13,601 bases of DNA from Burkholderiales bacterium (GCA_947447845.1 CANFNO010000024.1:1-13601), one strand, 5' to 3'; numbered from the stretch's first letter, positions 1-7,802 are shown. Notes: generated by a model from the letters alone, not told the origin. Made by a program: numbers and translations.

Positions 1-435
1 AGCGTCGTCCACTTTGCCTTCCTCCAGCAGCTTGATCAGCTTGCCGCGAGCCTCCGCGTACGCTGTACGTTTGGGAACGGTGGCCTCCAGCAGTGCCTGG
101 CCCTTGGCATTGCGCAGCATGGGTTTGAGCTTGTTGAATATTTCTGTATTTGCCGTGGATTCGCCTTCCACCTTACCCAGCCAGCTCTTCAATTGTTCCG
201 GGTCTTTGGCCGAAATAATGGCATTGCGTAAAAAGCGCGCCTGGTTGTTCTGGTGTTCCTGGATTTCATTGAGCATCACGACCTTGACATAGCGGTCCTT
301 GAGAATGCTGTCCGAAATCTGGTTGATGTGACTTATTCGGCTAACAGCGGTGACTGCCACCACCACTAACAGCAAGATGACGATGCCGAAACCGAGCCAC
401 AAGCGGTGGCCGATTTTGATGTTTCCGATATTCAT
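1..435 (-). CDS. methyl-accepting chemotaxis protein, N-terminal part (cut by window edge)
   Basis: Open from a CAT (reverse ATG) at 433-435 to the window edge, giving the first 145 residues. A short basic start (MNIGNIKIGHRLWLGF) leads into one strong membrane helix at about residues 13-31. After it comes a helical, Gln/Asn-rich stretch with 'MLNEIQEHQNNQARFLRNAI' and 'DRYVKVV'. This is the usual start of a chemoreceptor with a periplasmic four-helix-bundle (4HB_MCP/Tar-like) sensor. The second membrane helix, HAMP and signalling domain must lie beyond base 1. Its role would be ligand sensing in the inner membrane and control of CheA through the missing cytoplasmic tip. The ribosome site is weak (GGGAA about 6 bases upstream). 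It lies 117 bp downstream of, and on the same strand as, the DUF3422 gene. The ligand cannot be told. A histidine kinase with the same N-terminal layout is possible but less likely. Confidence 0.85.
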   Translation of the reverse strand, partial: MNIGNIKIGHRLWLGFGIVILLLVVVAVTAVSRISHINQISDSILKDRYVKVVMLNEIQEHQNNQARFLRNAIISAKDPEQLKSWLGKVEGESTANTEIFNKLKPMLRNAKGQALLEATVPKRTAYAEARGKLIKLLEEGKVDDA

Positions 436-508
436 TTTCTATTCCCAGTAGTTGACGGCGCAGGCCATAGGCAGGCGTGCACAAAGCACATTGTTCGTCA
501 ACTTGCAG

Positions 509-531
509 TTTGACAGATGATTCAAGTCAAA
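509..531. repeat. inverted repeat TTTGAC-N11-GTCAAA between the DUF3422 and chemoreceptor genes
   Basis: Perfect 6-bp arms at 509-514 and 526-531 with an 11-base spacer. It lies 74 bp upstream of the chemoreceptor start, in the 117-bp gap after the DUF3422 stop. The geometry would suit a dimeric regulator's operator. No T-tract follows on either strand, so it is not a terminator. No matching family consensus is recognised. Confidence 0.3.
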
Positions 532-552
532 TTTAAGGCTCTTGCCGAAAAA

Positions 553-1899
553 TTAATCTACCTTTTTGCCAAGTTCAACTACATTTTTGTGAATACGGCG
601 CGTCGCACTCCAGACGACCCAGAGCACCACGGGAATCAATGCTCCAGCCGCAGCTTCCGGGTTTAGCGGCACACCGCCGGCCTTGAGCGCCTTGCCGCCA
701 TACAAAAGCAAGCTGATAACGTAATACGAAATAGCCGCGATCGACAGCCCTTCCACGGTGGTTTGCAAATGCAGTTGCAGTTCCTGGCCGCGGGTCAGCT
801 TGGCCAGTAATTGTTGGTTTTGGGACTCGGTGACGATGTCCACACGGGTACGTAGCAGTCCACTGGCACGCGCTACCCGCTCAGACAGAGAGGCCAGACG
901 TTGCTCCGTTGCGGCGACTGTGGCCATGGCAGGCGAGAGCCTGCGTTGCATGAATTCCCCAATCGTTTGCGTGCCCGGAATGGTCTGTTCATGCAGTTCC
1001 GCAATCCGCTGCGCGACCAGTGCTTCGTAAGCACGTGTAGCGGAAAAGCGATAAACATGGGTAGCGGTAGCCCGCTCTACCCGCGCAGACAGTGACACCA
1101 GCGTATCAAGTAAATCCTGGTCCGCAGCGGATTTGTTTTCGAGCTGCGCGGTGATGTCGGCAAGTTCCGCCTCCGCCTGCGCCAGCAAGGGTGCCAGTTC
1201 CTTGGCCACCGGCAGTCCGCGCAAAGCCATCAGGCGGTAGGTCTCCAACTCCAACAGACGCTGCGACACCCGCCCGGCCCGCGTTTGCGAGGTGCTTGGC
1301 GGGCCAATGACCAGCATGCGCTCAAACCCGCTCGGGCGAAGCGTGAAATCGGTGACAGCCCAGGAATGTCCATTCGCTCCCACCAACGAGGCCACCGTAG
1401 GTCGTGCACCAAACCAGCGCTGCACAACTTCCATGGTGCCCTCTGCGTCCGCCAAATTGCCATGCACCATGACCAACTTGATGGCCGCCATCGTCCGACC
1501 TGGAATATTGCGCAACCAGTCCTCTGGCAGCACCAGCGAACCCAACAACTCGGGGTCACTCGCACCCAACTGGGCATGCTCAGGCAAAGGCTGCACCAAA
1601 GAATAACGCGTGAACTCACTGTGCCGCTCCCACTTCATGGTGAAGCCATCGAGCCGCAGGCGCAGAAAATTGCTCTGCATGCGTTCCACATTCAAGTCCT
1701 GCTGACCTGGCAGCGTACGCAGATGCGCGCATTCCTGCTCACGGCTCACATCCTCATTCAGCACCGCCACATAGACCACCAGTGCGGGCATGCGAATGCG
1801 TGCCTGCGGACGGGCATGCACTTCGTTGTGCAAAGTCCGGCGCAGGGCATCGTCCACCGGTAGGTAACTCGTGGCGCGTGGGCTTTGGACTTCGGTCAT
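553..1899 (-). CDS. DUF3422 family membrane protein
   Basis: 448 residues, close to full length for the DUF3422 family of proteobacterial proteins of unknown function. The family signature is near the N-terminus, 'RRTLHNEVHARP' at about residues 20-31. The middle (about 200-380) is helical and charged, with likely coiled-coil stretches. Two hydrophobic segments close the protein, at about 389-402 (AISYYVISLLLYGG) and 417-431 (AAGALIPVVLWVVWS), followed by a basic tail ending GKKVD. The layout suggests a large soluble domain held at the inner membrane by a C-terminal hairpin. No catalytic motif is visible and no function is claimed. It is transcribed divergently from the alkene reductase at 2031. 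The long open frames on the opposite strand within it show no family resemblance and are shadows. Confidence 0.9.
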   Translation of the reverse strand: MTEVQSPRATSYLPVDDALRRTLHNEVHARPQARIRMPALVVYVAVLNEDVSREQECAHLRTLPGQQDLNVERMQSNFLRLRLDGFTMKWERHSEFTRYSLVQPLPEHAQLGASDPELLGSLVLPEDWLRNIPGRTMAAIKLVMVHGNLADAEGTMEVVQRWFGARPTVASLVGANGHSWAVTDFTLRPSGFERMLVIGPPSTSQTRAGRVSQRLLELETYRLMALRGLPVAKELAPLLAQAEAELADITAQLENKSAADQDLLDTLVSLSARVERATATHVYRFSATRAYEALVAQRIAELHEQTIPGTQTIGEFMQRRLSPAMATVAATEQRLASLSERVARASGLLRTRVDIVTESQNQQLLAKLTRGQELQLHLQTTVEGLSIAAISYYVISLLLYGGKALKAGGVPLNPEAAAGALIPVVLWVVWSATRRIHKNVVELGKKVD

Positions 1900-2030
1900 G
1901 ATGGGAATGGAGCGAGTAGTGGCCGCGTCAATTTACATCAGAAAGCGCGTGCGCCCTGGAAATCCGACACATCGGCCCTATATGCGACTCCAAGCGCATT
2001 CCCTCAACCCTGACTCACGAAAGAATATTC

Positions 2031-3104
2031 ATGCTATTTGACTCCTATGCAATGGGCACCACCGCACTGGCAAACCGCACGGTCATGTCTCCCATGACCC
2101 GTAGCCGCGCGGTGGACCACAACACGCCAAACGCCTTGATGGCAGAGTATTACGGCCAACGCGCCACGGCTGGACTGATCATTACGGAAGGCGTTTCGCC
2201 CTCGCCCAATGGACTGGGTTACGCCCGTATTCCCGGACTATTCAACGCCGAGCAAGTCGCCGGTTGGCGCCTGACCACCGATGCGGTGCACGCCAAGGGT
2301 GGCAAGATATTTATACAGTTCATGCATTGCGGTCGTGTAGTTCATGAGGCCAATTTGCCTGCCGGTGCGCGCGTGGTTGGCCCAAGCGCCGATGTATGCC
2401 CCGGTGAAATGTGGACGGATGCTTCCGGCATGCAACCCCACACCGCACCCCAGGCCATGACCAAAGCCGATATCGCCGAGGCGGTTGCCGAATTTGCCCA
2501 CGCCGCCAAGCTCGCAGTGGAAGCTGGCTTTGACGGCATCGAACTACATGCCGCCAACGGCTACCTGATTGAGCAGTTCCTGAATGCCAATGTAAATAAG
2601 CGCACCGACGAATACGGTGGCAGCGCTGAAGGCAGGAACCGCTTTGCCCTGGAAGTGGCGCAGGCCTGCGTTGCCGCCATTGGTGCCGACAAAGTGGGTA
2701 TTCGCATCTCGCCTTATGGTGTATTTAACGGCACCGGCGCATTTGACGGCGTGGACGCTCAGTTCCTGGCTCTGGTAGAGAAACTATCGGCTCTGAAACT
2801 GGTCTATTTGCACCAGTTGGATCACTCTGCCATGGGTGCACCGGCAGTTCCCGAAGCCAGCAAAAAGCAATTGCGAGCAGCCTTCAAGCAAACATATATA
2901 GCTGCCGGCGGCTTTGATGCCGCAACAGCCGAAGTTGCGCTGACAAACGGTGATGCAGACCTGGTGGCATTTGGCCGCCCCTTCCTTTGCAACCCCGATC
3001 TGGTGGCCCGCATGAAGGCTAATGCCGCACTCAATGCGCCCGACATGTCTACTTTTTACACACCCGGCGAAAAGGGCTATACGGACTACCCGACTCTTGC
3101 TTGA
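2031..3104 (+). CDS. alkene reductase, Old Yellow Enzyme family (NADH:flavin oxidoreductase)
   Basis: 357 residues forming a single FMN-binding TIM barrel of normal family length. Family marks in order: 'NRTVMSPMTRSRA' at about 15-27 (first strand, FMN contact), 'QFMHCGRVVH' at about 96-105, the active-site HxxN as 'HAANGY' at 173-178 (His173 and Asn176 bind the substrate carbonyl or nitro group, Tyr178 is the expected proton donor), 'NKRTDEYGGS' and 'GRNRF' just after, and 'FGRPFLCNPDL' near the C-terminus (phosphate binding). The family reduces activated C=C bonds of enones, nitroesters or maleimides with NAD(P)H in the cytoplasm. The nearest named relatives would be NemA/XenB-type enzymes, but the substrate cannot be fixed. 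Cys100 replaces the more usual small or hydrophobic residue in the H-x-G-R segment. The Shine-Dalgarno is weak (GAAAG about 8 bases upstream). It is a single-gene unit ending at a strong hairpin. Confidence 0.93.
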   Translation: MLFDSYAMGTTALANRTVMSPMTRSRAVDHNTPNALMAEYYGQRATAGLIITEGVSPSPNGLGYARIPGLFNAEQVAGWRLTTDAVHAKGGKIFIQFMHCGRVVHEANLPAGARVVGPSADVCPGEMWTDASGMQPHTAPQAMTKADIAEAVAEFAHAAKLAVEAGFDGIELHAANGYLIEQFLNANVNKRTDEYGGSAEGRNRFALEVAQACVAAIGADKVGIRISPYGVFNGTGAFDGVDAQFLALVEKLSALKLVYLHQLDHSAMGAPAVPEASKKQLRAAFKQTYIAAGGFDAATAEVALTNGDADLVAFGRPFLCNPDLVARMKANAALNAPDMSTFYTPGEKGYTDYPTLA

Positions 3105-3141
3105 TATGCATCACAACGCAATAACACTAAAATAGTCCCTG

Positions 3142-3178
3142 GCCCCCGCTATGCAAACGCGCGCGGCGGGGGCTTTTT
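3142..3178 (+). terminator. intrinsic terminator after the alkene reductase gene
   Basis: Arms GCCCCCGC (3142-3149) and GCGGGGGC (3166-3173) pair perfectly around a 16-base loop, followed directly by TTTTT (3174-3178). It lies 38 bases past the reductase stop. Only 27 bases separate its T-tract from the next start at 3206, so it may also sit inside the leader of that gene. Confidence 0.8.
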
Positions 3179-3205
3179 GCTTATTTATAGCTACAAAGGA
3201 CCTAT

Positions 3206-3862
3206 ATGTCGTTATCTAAAACCACACTGTCAGCCATTCAGCAAGCCGGGCAGGCACTGCACAAAGCCACCGTAGTGGTTGCCGATGCGGTGCGCTCGCA
3301 GGCCGAGCACATGGTGGCCACTGTGGCCAGCCAACCATTCCAGGCTGAGGGTGAGCAGGCGTTTACCAATTTCAAAATGTTGGCCCGCTTGTCGCAAGAC
3401 CTGCTGTCGCTGGAAGATCAACTCAAAACTTTGTACGCTGCGGCTTCTGATTTGGCCAGCCCCGAGATGGATGTAGTTGCAGCCCTGCCGCATGGCTCCG
3501 CTCGGGTACGCGTGGCGGCGTCCGCGACAGAAGATGTGGCCGAAGACGTGGTCGTCAAACCCAACCCCACGCGCCGCACCAAGGTCAGCGCCAAACCCGC
3601 ATCCCAAGTTGCAGCCAAGACAGTGTCCAAGGCTGCAACCAAGAAGGCCGCCAAAGCCATCACGTTGACCGTCAACGACAACAAGGTTTTGCAGTTCATG
3701 AAGTCTGTCCTCAAGCCTGGCGAGTCCAGCGCGCTGACAGGCATGGTTATTTCCAAGGGCGCCGGCCTGCCATTGGGCTCGGTTGGCATCTCGGTAAAGA
3801 AGGTACTCGCATCGGGTGCCGTGAAGAAAAGTGGTCGCGGCATGTACCTGATCAGTGCTTGA
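3206..3862 (+). CDS. hypothetical protein with Ala/Lys-rich linker and small C-terminal domain
   Basis: 218 residues with a clear ribosome site (AAAGGA about 8 bases before ATG). There are three zones. Residues 1-85 are predicted helical, with heptad-like spacing (AIQQAGQALHK, NFKMLARLSQDLLSLEDQLKTLY), somewhat like a phasin or a coiled-coil oligomeriser. Residues about 118-152 form a basic Pro/Ala/Lys linker (TRRTKVSAK, AAKTVSKAATKKAAKA) like the tails of H1-type bacterial histone-like proteins. Residues 155-218 form a compact domain (NDNKVLQFMKSVLKPGESSALTGMV..., ending GRGMYLISA) whose helix pattern and glycine turn could be a winged helix. A nucleoid-associated or DNA-binding role is an inference from the linker and the end domain; no family is recognised with certainty. 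It stands alone between the reductase and a pseudogene. Confidence 0.75.
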   Translation: MSLSKTTLSAIQQAGQALHKATVVVADAVRSQAEHMVATVASQPFQAEGEQAFTNFKMLARLSQDLLSLEDQLKTLYAAASDLASPEMDVVAALPHGSARVRVAASATEDVAEDVVVKPNPTRRTKVSAKPASQVAAKTVSKAATKKAAKAITLTVNDNKVLQFMKSVLKPGESSALTGMVISKGAGLPLGSVGISVKKVLASGAVKKSGRGMYLISA

Positions 3863-3879
3863 AAATCGCAGTGATTTTT
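3862..3879 (+). terminator. possible weak AT-rich terminator hairpin
   Basis: AAAATC (3862-3867) and GATTTT (3873-3878) form a small hairpin with a 5-base loop, overlapping the stop codon of the 218-residue gene. The arm itself supplies the T run. It is weak by energy. A second inverted repeat, TGCCTGAC/GTCAGGCA at 3879-3886 and 3902-3909, follows at once but has no T-tract after it. Confidence 0.3.
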
Positions 3880-3891
3880 GCCTGACCACTA

Positions 3892-4131
3892 GACTCCTTT
3901 AGTCAGGCATTCGCCAGCGGTGATGTACCAGCCGCTGCGCTAAGACCCCTCCAACTAATTTTGCGCGGCGTGCTCATGAACCTGGGCAACCCCAAAGTAG
4001 TTTTTTCTTTCTGGCTTTCATGCCGCAATTCGTTGACCCGGCACATGGCCCGGTCGCAGCAGAGGATGAACCGGGCCGCCGGTACCGTCTTCGCCGGTAT
4101 GGCATTGCGCCTGGTGGCGGCTCAGCGCTAG
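3892..4131 (+). pseudogene. remnant of a LysE/RhtB-family amino-acid exporter
   Basis: No open frame spans this 440-base gap, but the C-terminal half of a LysE/RhtB transporter can be read in two frames. From 3892 one frame gives SQAFASGDVPAAALRPLQL and then LRGVLMNLGNPKVVF (the family's 'RRGLLMNLLNPKV' segment). At the T6 run 4001-4006 the match jumps to another frame, which reads FLAFMPQFVDPAHGPVA (4008-4058), the next family motif. From about 4063 the first frame resumes with NRAAGTVFAGMALRLVAAQR and a TAG at 4129-4131, the typical C-terminal helix. The segment normally lying between 'PVA' and 'NRAAG' (several dozen residues) is missing, as is the whole N-terminal half. Loss of one T at 4001-4006 plus an internal deletion explains the pattern. 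It cannot encode a working exporter. Confidence 0.8.
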
Positions 4132-4187
4132 GCCGCCGTCGATTGCTTCTACCTTTGCCTGCCTACGCAAATACAGCTCATGCTCAA

Positions 4188-4211
4188 ACATGCGTATGAT
4201 TCATAGCATGT
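4188..4211. promoter_or_regulatory. 24-bp imperfect palindrome upstream of the sensor kinase
   Basis: Outer arms ACATGC (4188-4193) and GCATGT (4206-4211) enclose inner arms TATGA (4195-4199) and TCATA (4201-4205) around a single central T; the only flaw is an unpaired G at 4194. Two direct copies of CGGATCT follow at 4213-4219 and 4231-4237, 18 bases apart. The site lies about 95-117 bases before the kinase start and has no T-tract. It looks like an operator or autoregulatory site, which is an inference. Confidence 0.4.
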
Positions 4212-4304
4212 GCGGATCTGTGTGCGATTTCGGATCTTTAGGAGGCACAGCCACAACGCGAGGCGGACCCTGGCAACGCCGAAAACATACTTCTTGGAAC
4301 CTTG

Positions 4305-6647
4305 ATGAACACGGGCATCCTGTCCAACCGAATTGCACCGGCCAACCGTTGGTTTCTGGCACTGGCAATGCTGGCGGTTTTGCCCTTTTTGCTTTCGGCC
4401 GGTTACTCGCTGGTGCAGCTCTCCCAAGACAAGCAAGATGGTGTGGCACAGCAACTCGCGATCAAGGCAAACAGCGCAGCCCAAGTTGTCAAGGAGCGTC
4501 TGGCTACAAATGTGGCCGCGCTCAACGCACTAGCCAGCTCCGACGCAGCGGTGCACGACGACCTGCCAGCGTTGTACCTGCAGGCTCAAAGGGTTATGCA
4601 GCGCATGCCGGAAAACAATGCCATTGCACTGACCTCTCCAACAGGACTTATTCTTTTCACAACGCTACAGCCTTTTGGTAGTCCAGCCTTCCCATCGCGC
4701 ACACCGGAGGTTTGGAAGCGGGTTTTTGATGGTGGGCAGCCGGTGGCCTCCGAACCCTTTACGAACCCGATAAATCTGCGGTTCGTAGTCGCCGTAGGCG
4801 TACCGGTTTTTCAACAGGGCAAGGTGGCGTACTGCTTGAGCATCGTTTTAATGACCCATTCCATCAACGACCTGTTGATGGCACAGCATTTGCCGGAAAA
4901 ATGGTCAGCTGAAATTGTTTCAGGAACGGGCAGGCTGCTGGCACAGTCGCACACTTCGTCGGTCGAAGTAGGCCAGCCCGCCTCCGAAGAAGTCATTCTG
5001 GCCAAGGCCACACATCTACAAGGCCTGTTTGACAAACGCAGCGCCGACGGCACGCCAGAGAAGGCCATTCTTGTGCCGATCGGCAATTTTGACTGGTCGA
5101 TGGCGATGTCCGTTCCGTTGGCCACTTTGGACGAACCGGTACGGCAAGTCACAACGCTGCTTTTGGTGTTTGGCGCTGCATTCGCATTTTTGGGGGGCTT
5201 GGCAGTCGTCTTGCCGGCCTATCTTTTGCGAGTCGCAACCGCTGATGCAGAATCCGGGACGCCATCAAAAGCATCAAAGCAGCGTACCCATCTCGCGCCC
5301 TCCCTGATTGCCTTGGCTGTCTCCATCGTCTTGGGCGGCTACACCTCTTGGTTCACACAAAGTAACCTGCAAGGCATCGCCGCATCCGTGAACAGGCATC
5401 AGCAGATTTTCACCGAGCGACACCAAATCGAGGACTTGCGATTTCTATTCAATGACTTGGAAGCCGGACAGCGAGGCTTTGCAATTACCGGCAGTGAAGT
5501 CTCTCTCGAACCCTTTTATGCCGCGTCAAAAAATATTCCGGAGTTAACCCAACGCATCAAGTCGCAAATTTTGACCGCCGATCCGGAGGTGTATAGCTGG
5601 AAGGAGTTTGACTTTCTTGCCGATCAATACATGCAATTTGCCAACAAGGTCATTGCAACACGACGCGCAAAGGGAGCGTCTGTCCTTCAGGACGAAAACT
5701 TGTTTGCTGGCGGCAAACTCATCATGGCCAAATTGGCACTGCAATTTGACGAAATGATTGTTCGACTGGCCAACCGGACCACCCGAAGCGATGATTCAAT
5801 TGCGTTACAGCGGGATCAAGCCGCACGCTTGCAATGGCTCAGTTCATTTGCAGTCAGCGCCCTATTCTTGATTTCGGTTGCGATCTGGCTTTATGAGCGG
5901 CAAAGACGCATTCAAATCCACGCCAAACTGGAGGCAAGCAATAGCCTGCTGGAGGAACGGGTTGCGCAACGCACACACGACCTGGCTACAGCAAACCAGC
6001 GCATTCTTTTGTATGCGCAGGCGGCACAAGCCCTGATAGATGCCGAGCGAAAGCGTTTGTCGCGCGAAGTGCACGATCAGGTTGGTCAGATATTTGTCGG
6101 TATCAAGGTGATTGCGGCTTCGCTTAAAAACGGAAAACTGGATGCAGCCCAGCAAGCGGCACTTTTGAGCGCTGTGGACTCCGGCTTAAAGGTCTCACGG
6201 CGCATTGCGGCGGAACTGCGCCCGCCGCTGCTGGATGATTTTGGTTTACGTGCCGCGCTTGAGCATTTCCTCAAGTCATGCTGTGAGCCTGCCGGACTCA
6301 GCTACGAATTTCATTTTCCAGATGATTGCCGTTTAGCCGGTCTGCAAATGTCCAAGCTCTTTCGAATGGTGCAGGAAGCCTGCGTCAATGTCATTCGGCA
6401 TGCGAAGGCAATGAACATGGAAGTTGCAGGCAGGTTGAACGGTGAATATCTGGATGTTTTCGTGGATGACGATGGTATTGGTTTTGAACCGGCTCAGGTT
6501 CGCGAGGGTGCATTGGGCATCCTGGGCATGCGCGAACGAGCCCAGCTGATTGGCGCCCAAGTCGACATTGGTGTCAGCCCCATGGGCGGTACCCGCGTGC
6601 ACATCAGGGTTCCGACCTTGGAACCGAAGAAGAGGGAAGACATATGA
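4305..6647 (+). CDS. NarX-type sensor histidine kinase with dCache-like and CHASE3-like sensor regions
   Basis: About 780 residues from ATG 4305; a TTG at 4302 is the only other nearby start, and GGAA at 4296 favours the ATG. Order of parts: membrane helix 17-38; extracytoplasmic region 40-280 with Cache-like features (TSPTGLILF, VAVGVPVF, NFDWSMAMSVPL); helix 283-308; linker; helix 331-349; a second extracytoplasmic region of CHASE3 type, with the hallmark LFNDLEAGQRGFAITGSE at 381-398; helix 512-529; coiled coil 535-575; HisKA_3 with 'RLSREVHDQVGQ', His590 as the autophosphorylation site; and a HATPase_c domain with N-box 'ACVNVIRHAKA', 'DDDGIGF' and 'LGILGMRERA'. This is the class of kinase that pairs with LuxR-type regulators, and its stop overlaps the regulator start as ATGA (6644-6647). 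Two independent sensor domains in one chain are unusual; the ligands are unknown. Confidence 0.9.
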   Translation: MNTGILSNRIAPANRWFLALAMLAVLPFLLSAGYSLVQLSQDKQDGVAQQLAIKANSAAQVVKERLATNVAALNALASSDAAVHDDLPALYLQAQRVMQRMPENNAIALTSPTGLILFTTLQPFGSPAFPSRTPEVWKRVFDGGQPVASEPFTNPINLRFVVAVGVPVFQQGKVAYCLSIVLMTHSINDLLMAQHLPEKWSAEIVSGTGRLLAQSHTSSVEVGQPASEEVILAKATHLQGLFDKRSADGTPEKAILVPIGNFDWSMAMSVPLATLDEPVRQVTTLLLVFGAAFAFLGGLAVVLPAYLLRVATADAESGTPSKASKQRTHLAPSLIALAVSIVLGGYTSWFTQSNLQGIAASVNRHQQIFTERHQIEDLRFLFNDLEAGQRGFAITGSEVSLEPFYAASKNIPELTQRIKSQILTADPEVYSWKEFDFLADQYMQFANKVIATRRAKGASVLQDENLFAGGKLIMAKLALQFDEMIVRLANRTTRSDDSIALQRDQAARLQWLSSFAVSALFLISVAIWLYERQRRIQIHAKLEASNSLLEERVAQRTHDLATANQRILLYAQAAQALIDAERKRLSREVHDQVGQIFVGIKVIAASLKNGKLDAAQQAALLSAVDSGLKVSRRIAAELRPPLLDDFGLRAALEHFLKSCCEPAGLSYEFHFPDDCRLAGLQMSKLFRMVQEACVNVIRHAKAMNMEVAGRLNGEYLDVFVDDDGIGFEPAQVREGALGILGMRERAQLIGAQVDIGVSPMGGTRVHIRVPTLEPKKREDI

Positions 6648-7282
6648 ATATTTTGTTGGTAGAAGACCACCCCATCTTCCGCTTTGGTGTGCGCCGCCTG
6701 CTGGAGAATCGATGGCAAGACGTGCATGTGCATGAAGTGGAAACACTGCAGTCCGCATTGGATGCGCTCATGCACTCTGCATGGGACCTGGCGATTGTCG
6801 ACCTGAAATTACCCGATGCCATGGGCATTGAGGCGGTAGCGCAGTTGCGCCGCGCGGCCCGCAACTTGCGTATGCTGGTGCTGAGCTTGCACGAAGAATC
6901 AACCTACGCGCGTCAGGCCTTGCTGCAAGGTGCACAGGGCTACATAACCAAGGACCATGCACCCGAACATCTAATCCATGCGATAGAGCAGATTCTGGCC
7001 GGCGGAAGCTATATTTCCAACGAATGGGCAAAGAGTCTGGCCATGGGAACGCTGAACCAGGACGAGCGGCCGGCTCTGGAAAAGCTGGGGGCACAGGAAT
7101 ACCGCGTTATGCTGCAGATCATCTCTGGTGGGCGGGTTTCGGAAATTGCGGCGCGGATGAACCTCTCCCCAAAGACCATCAGCACCTACAGAACCCGCAT
7201 CTTTGACAAGTTGGGCGTTACCAGCAATGTGGAACTGGCGATGTACTGTCAGCAGCACCACATCAAAGAGGCGGATTGGTAA
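6644..7282 (+). CDS. LuxR/NarL-family response regulator
   Basis: 212 residues, normal length. Receiver domain at 1-120: acidic pair Glu7/Asp8 in 'LLVEDHPIF', phosphoacceptor Asp53 in 'AIVDLKLPD', switch Ser in 'VLSLHEES', and Lys in 'YITKDHAPE'. The C-terminal LuxR-type helix-turn-helix lies at about 145-205, with 'GRVSEIAARMNLSPKTISTYRTRIFDKLGV' containing the recognition helix. The ATG overlaps the stop of the upstream kinase by 4 bp, so the two are translationally coupled and very likely partners: the kinase phosphorylates Asp53 and the regulator binds DNA in the cytoplasm. Targets are not visible. The palindrome at 4188-4211 upstream of the kinase is a candidate autoregulatory site, untested. 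Confidence 0.94.
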   Translation: MNILLVEDHPIFRFGVRRLLENRWQDVHVHEVETLQSALDALMHSAWDLAIVDLKLPDAMGIEAVAQLRRAARNLRMLVLSLHEESTYARQALLQGAQGYITKDHAPEHLIHAIEQILAGGSYISNEWAKSLAMGTLNQDERPALEKLGAQEYRVMLQIISGGRVSEIAARMNLSPKTISTYRTRIFDKLGVTSNVELAMYCQQHHIKEADW

Positions 7283-7373
7283 GATTAATCCTACAACAAA
7301 ATAAGACTAGGACTACCAACCGACAAGTGCTTTGCGACTATTGTTTTGCAAGCGCCCCTCGCATGCTGGCAGC

Positions 7374-7730
7374 ATGACAAACAAAGACCCCCTACCCCAC
7401 GCCGCATCCAGCGGATCGGTCGAAGACCCTTCCCAAGTCACACCATCTGCTGCAAAAGCAGGCCCTGAAAAGGCGAAGCTCAAGACGTCCGCCAAGATTC
7501 TTCTAGACCGGGAGTTGACCAACCTGATTGCCACGGTGGAGTTTGGCGACTGGCTGATTGGTGAGCGCACCGATGAGCCCGTGACTTCGCTCTACGAGAA
7601 AGTTGAAAACATCAGGCAATCGCTTACCCGGAGTGAAACTTTGAGAATTGCGGAAACCGTGTTGTTTGAGTTCTTAACCCTGCAGCATGCAATGCTGGAA
7701 AATGCAGAAAAGGCCCGCGCCTCGTATTAA
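7374..7730 (+). CDS. small hypothetical protein
   Basis: 118 residues from ATG 7374; a TTG at 7332 would add 14 residues of unlikely sequence (RLLFCKRPSHAGS). Neither start has a good ribosome site. The N-terminal 40 residues are low-complexity, rich in Ser, Pro, Ala and Lys, and probably disordered. From 'AKILLDRELTNLIATVEFGDWLIGE' to 'LQHAMLENAEKARASY' the chain is amphipathic helix. There is no signal peptide, membrane segment or catalytic motif. It starts 91 bases after the NarL-type regulator on the same strand and ends about 80 bases before a strong terminator, so it could be the last gene of that operon or a unit of its own. Family not recognised. Confidence 0.6.
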   Translation: MTNKDPLPHAASSGSVEDPSQVTPSAAKAGPEKAKLKTSAKILLDRELTNLIATVEFGDWLIGERTDEPVTSLYEKVENIRQSLTRSETLRIAETVLFEFLTLQHAMLENAEKARASY

Positions 7731-7802
7731 ATGGGCACAAGCGGCGCCGCACTTAACCCAAACGGAACAACATCAAGCATTTCAGAGCGGTTGGAGACCC
7801 AT

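Noticed and set aside
1285..1863. 192-codon plus-strand open frame opposite the DUF3422 gene
   Set aside because: Runs antisense inside a well-supported gene, has no family resemblance and an odd His/Gln/Arg-rich composition typical of a shadow frame.
3230..3889. 219-codon minus-strand open frame opposite the 218-residue protein gene
   Set aside because: The plus-strand frame has a good ribosome site and sensible domains; the antisense frame is Gly/His/Cys-rich without any motif.
3879..3909. TGCCTGAC/GTCAGGCA inverted repeat as terminator of the 218-residue gene
   Set aside because: No T-tract follows on the plus strand and on the minus strand the stem is followed by A residues; it also runs into the exporter remnant.
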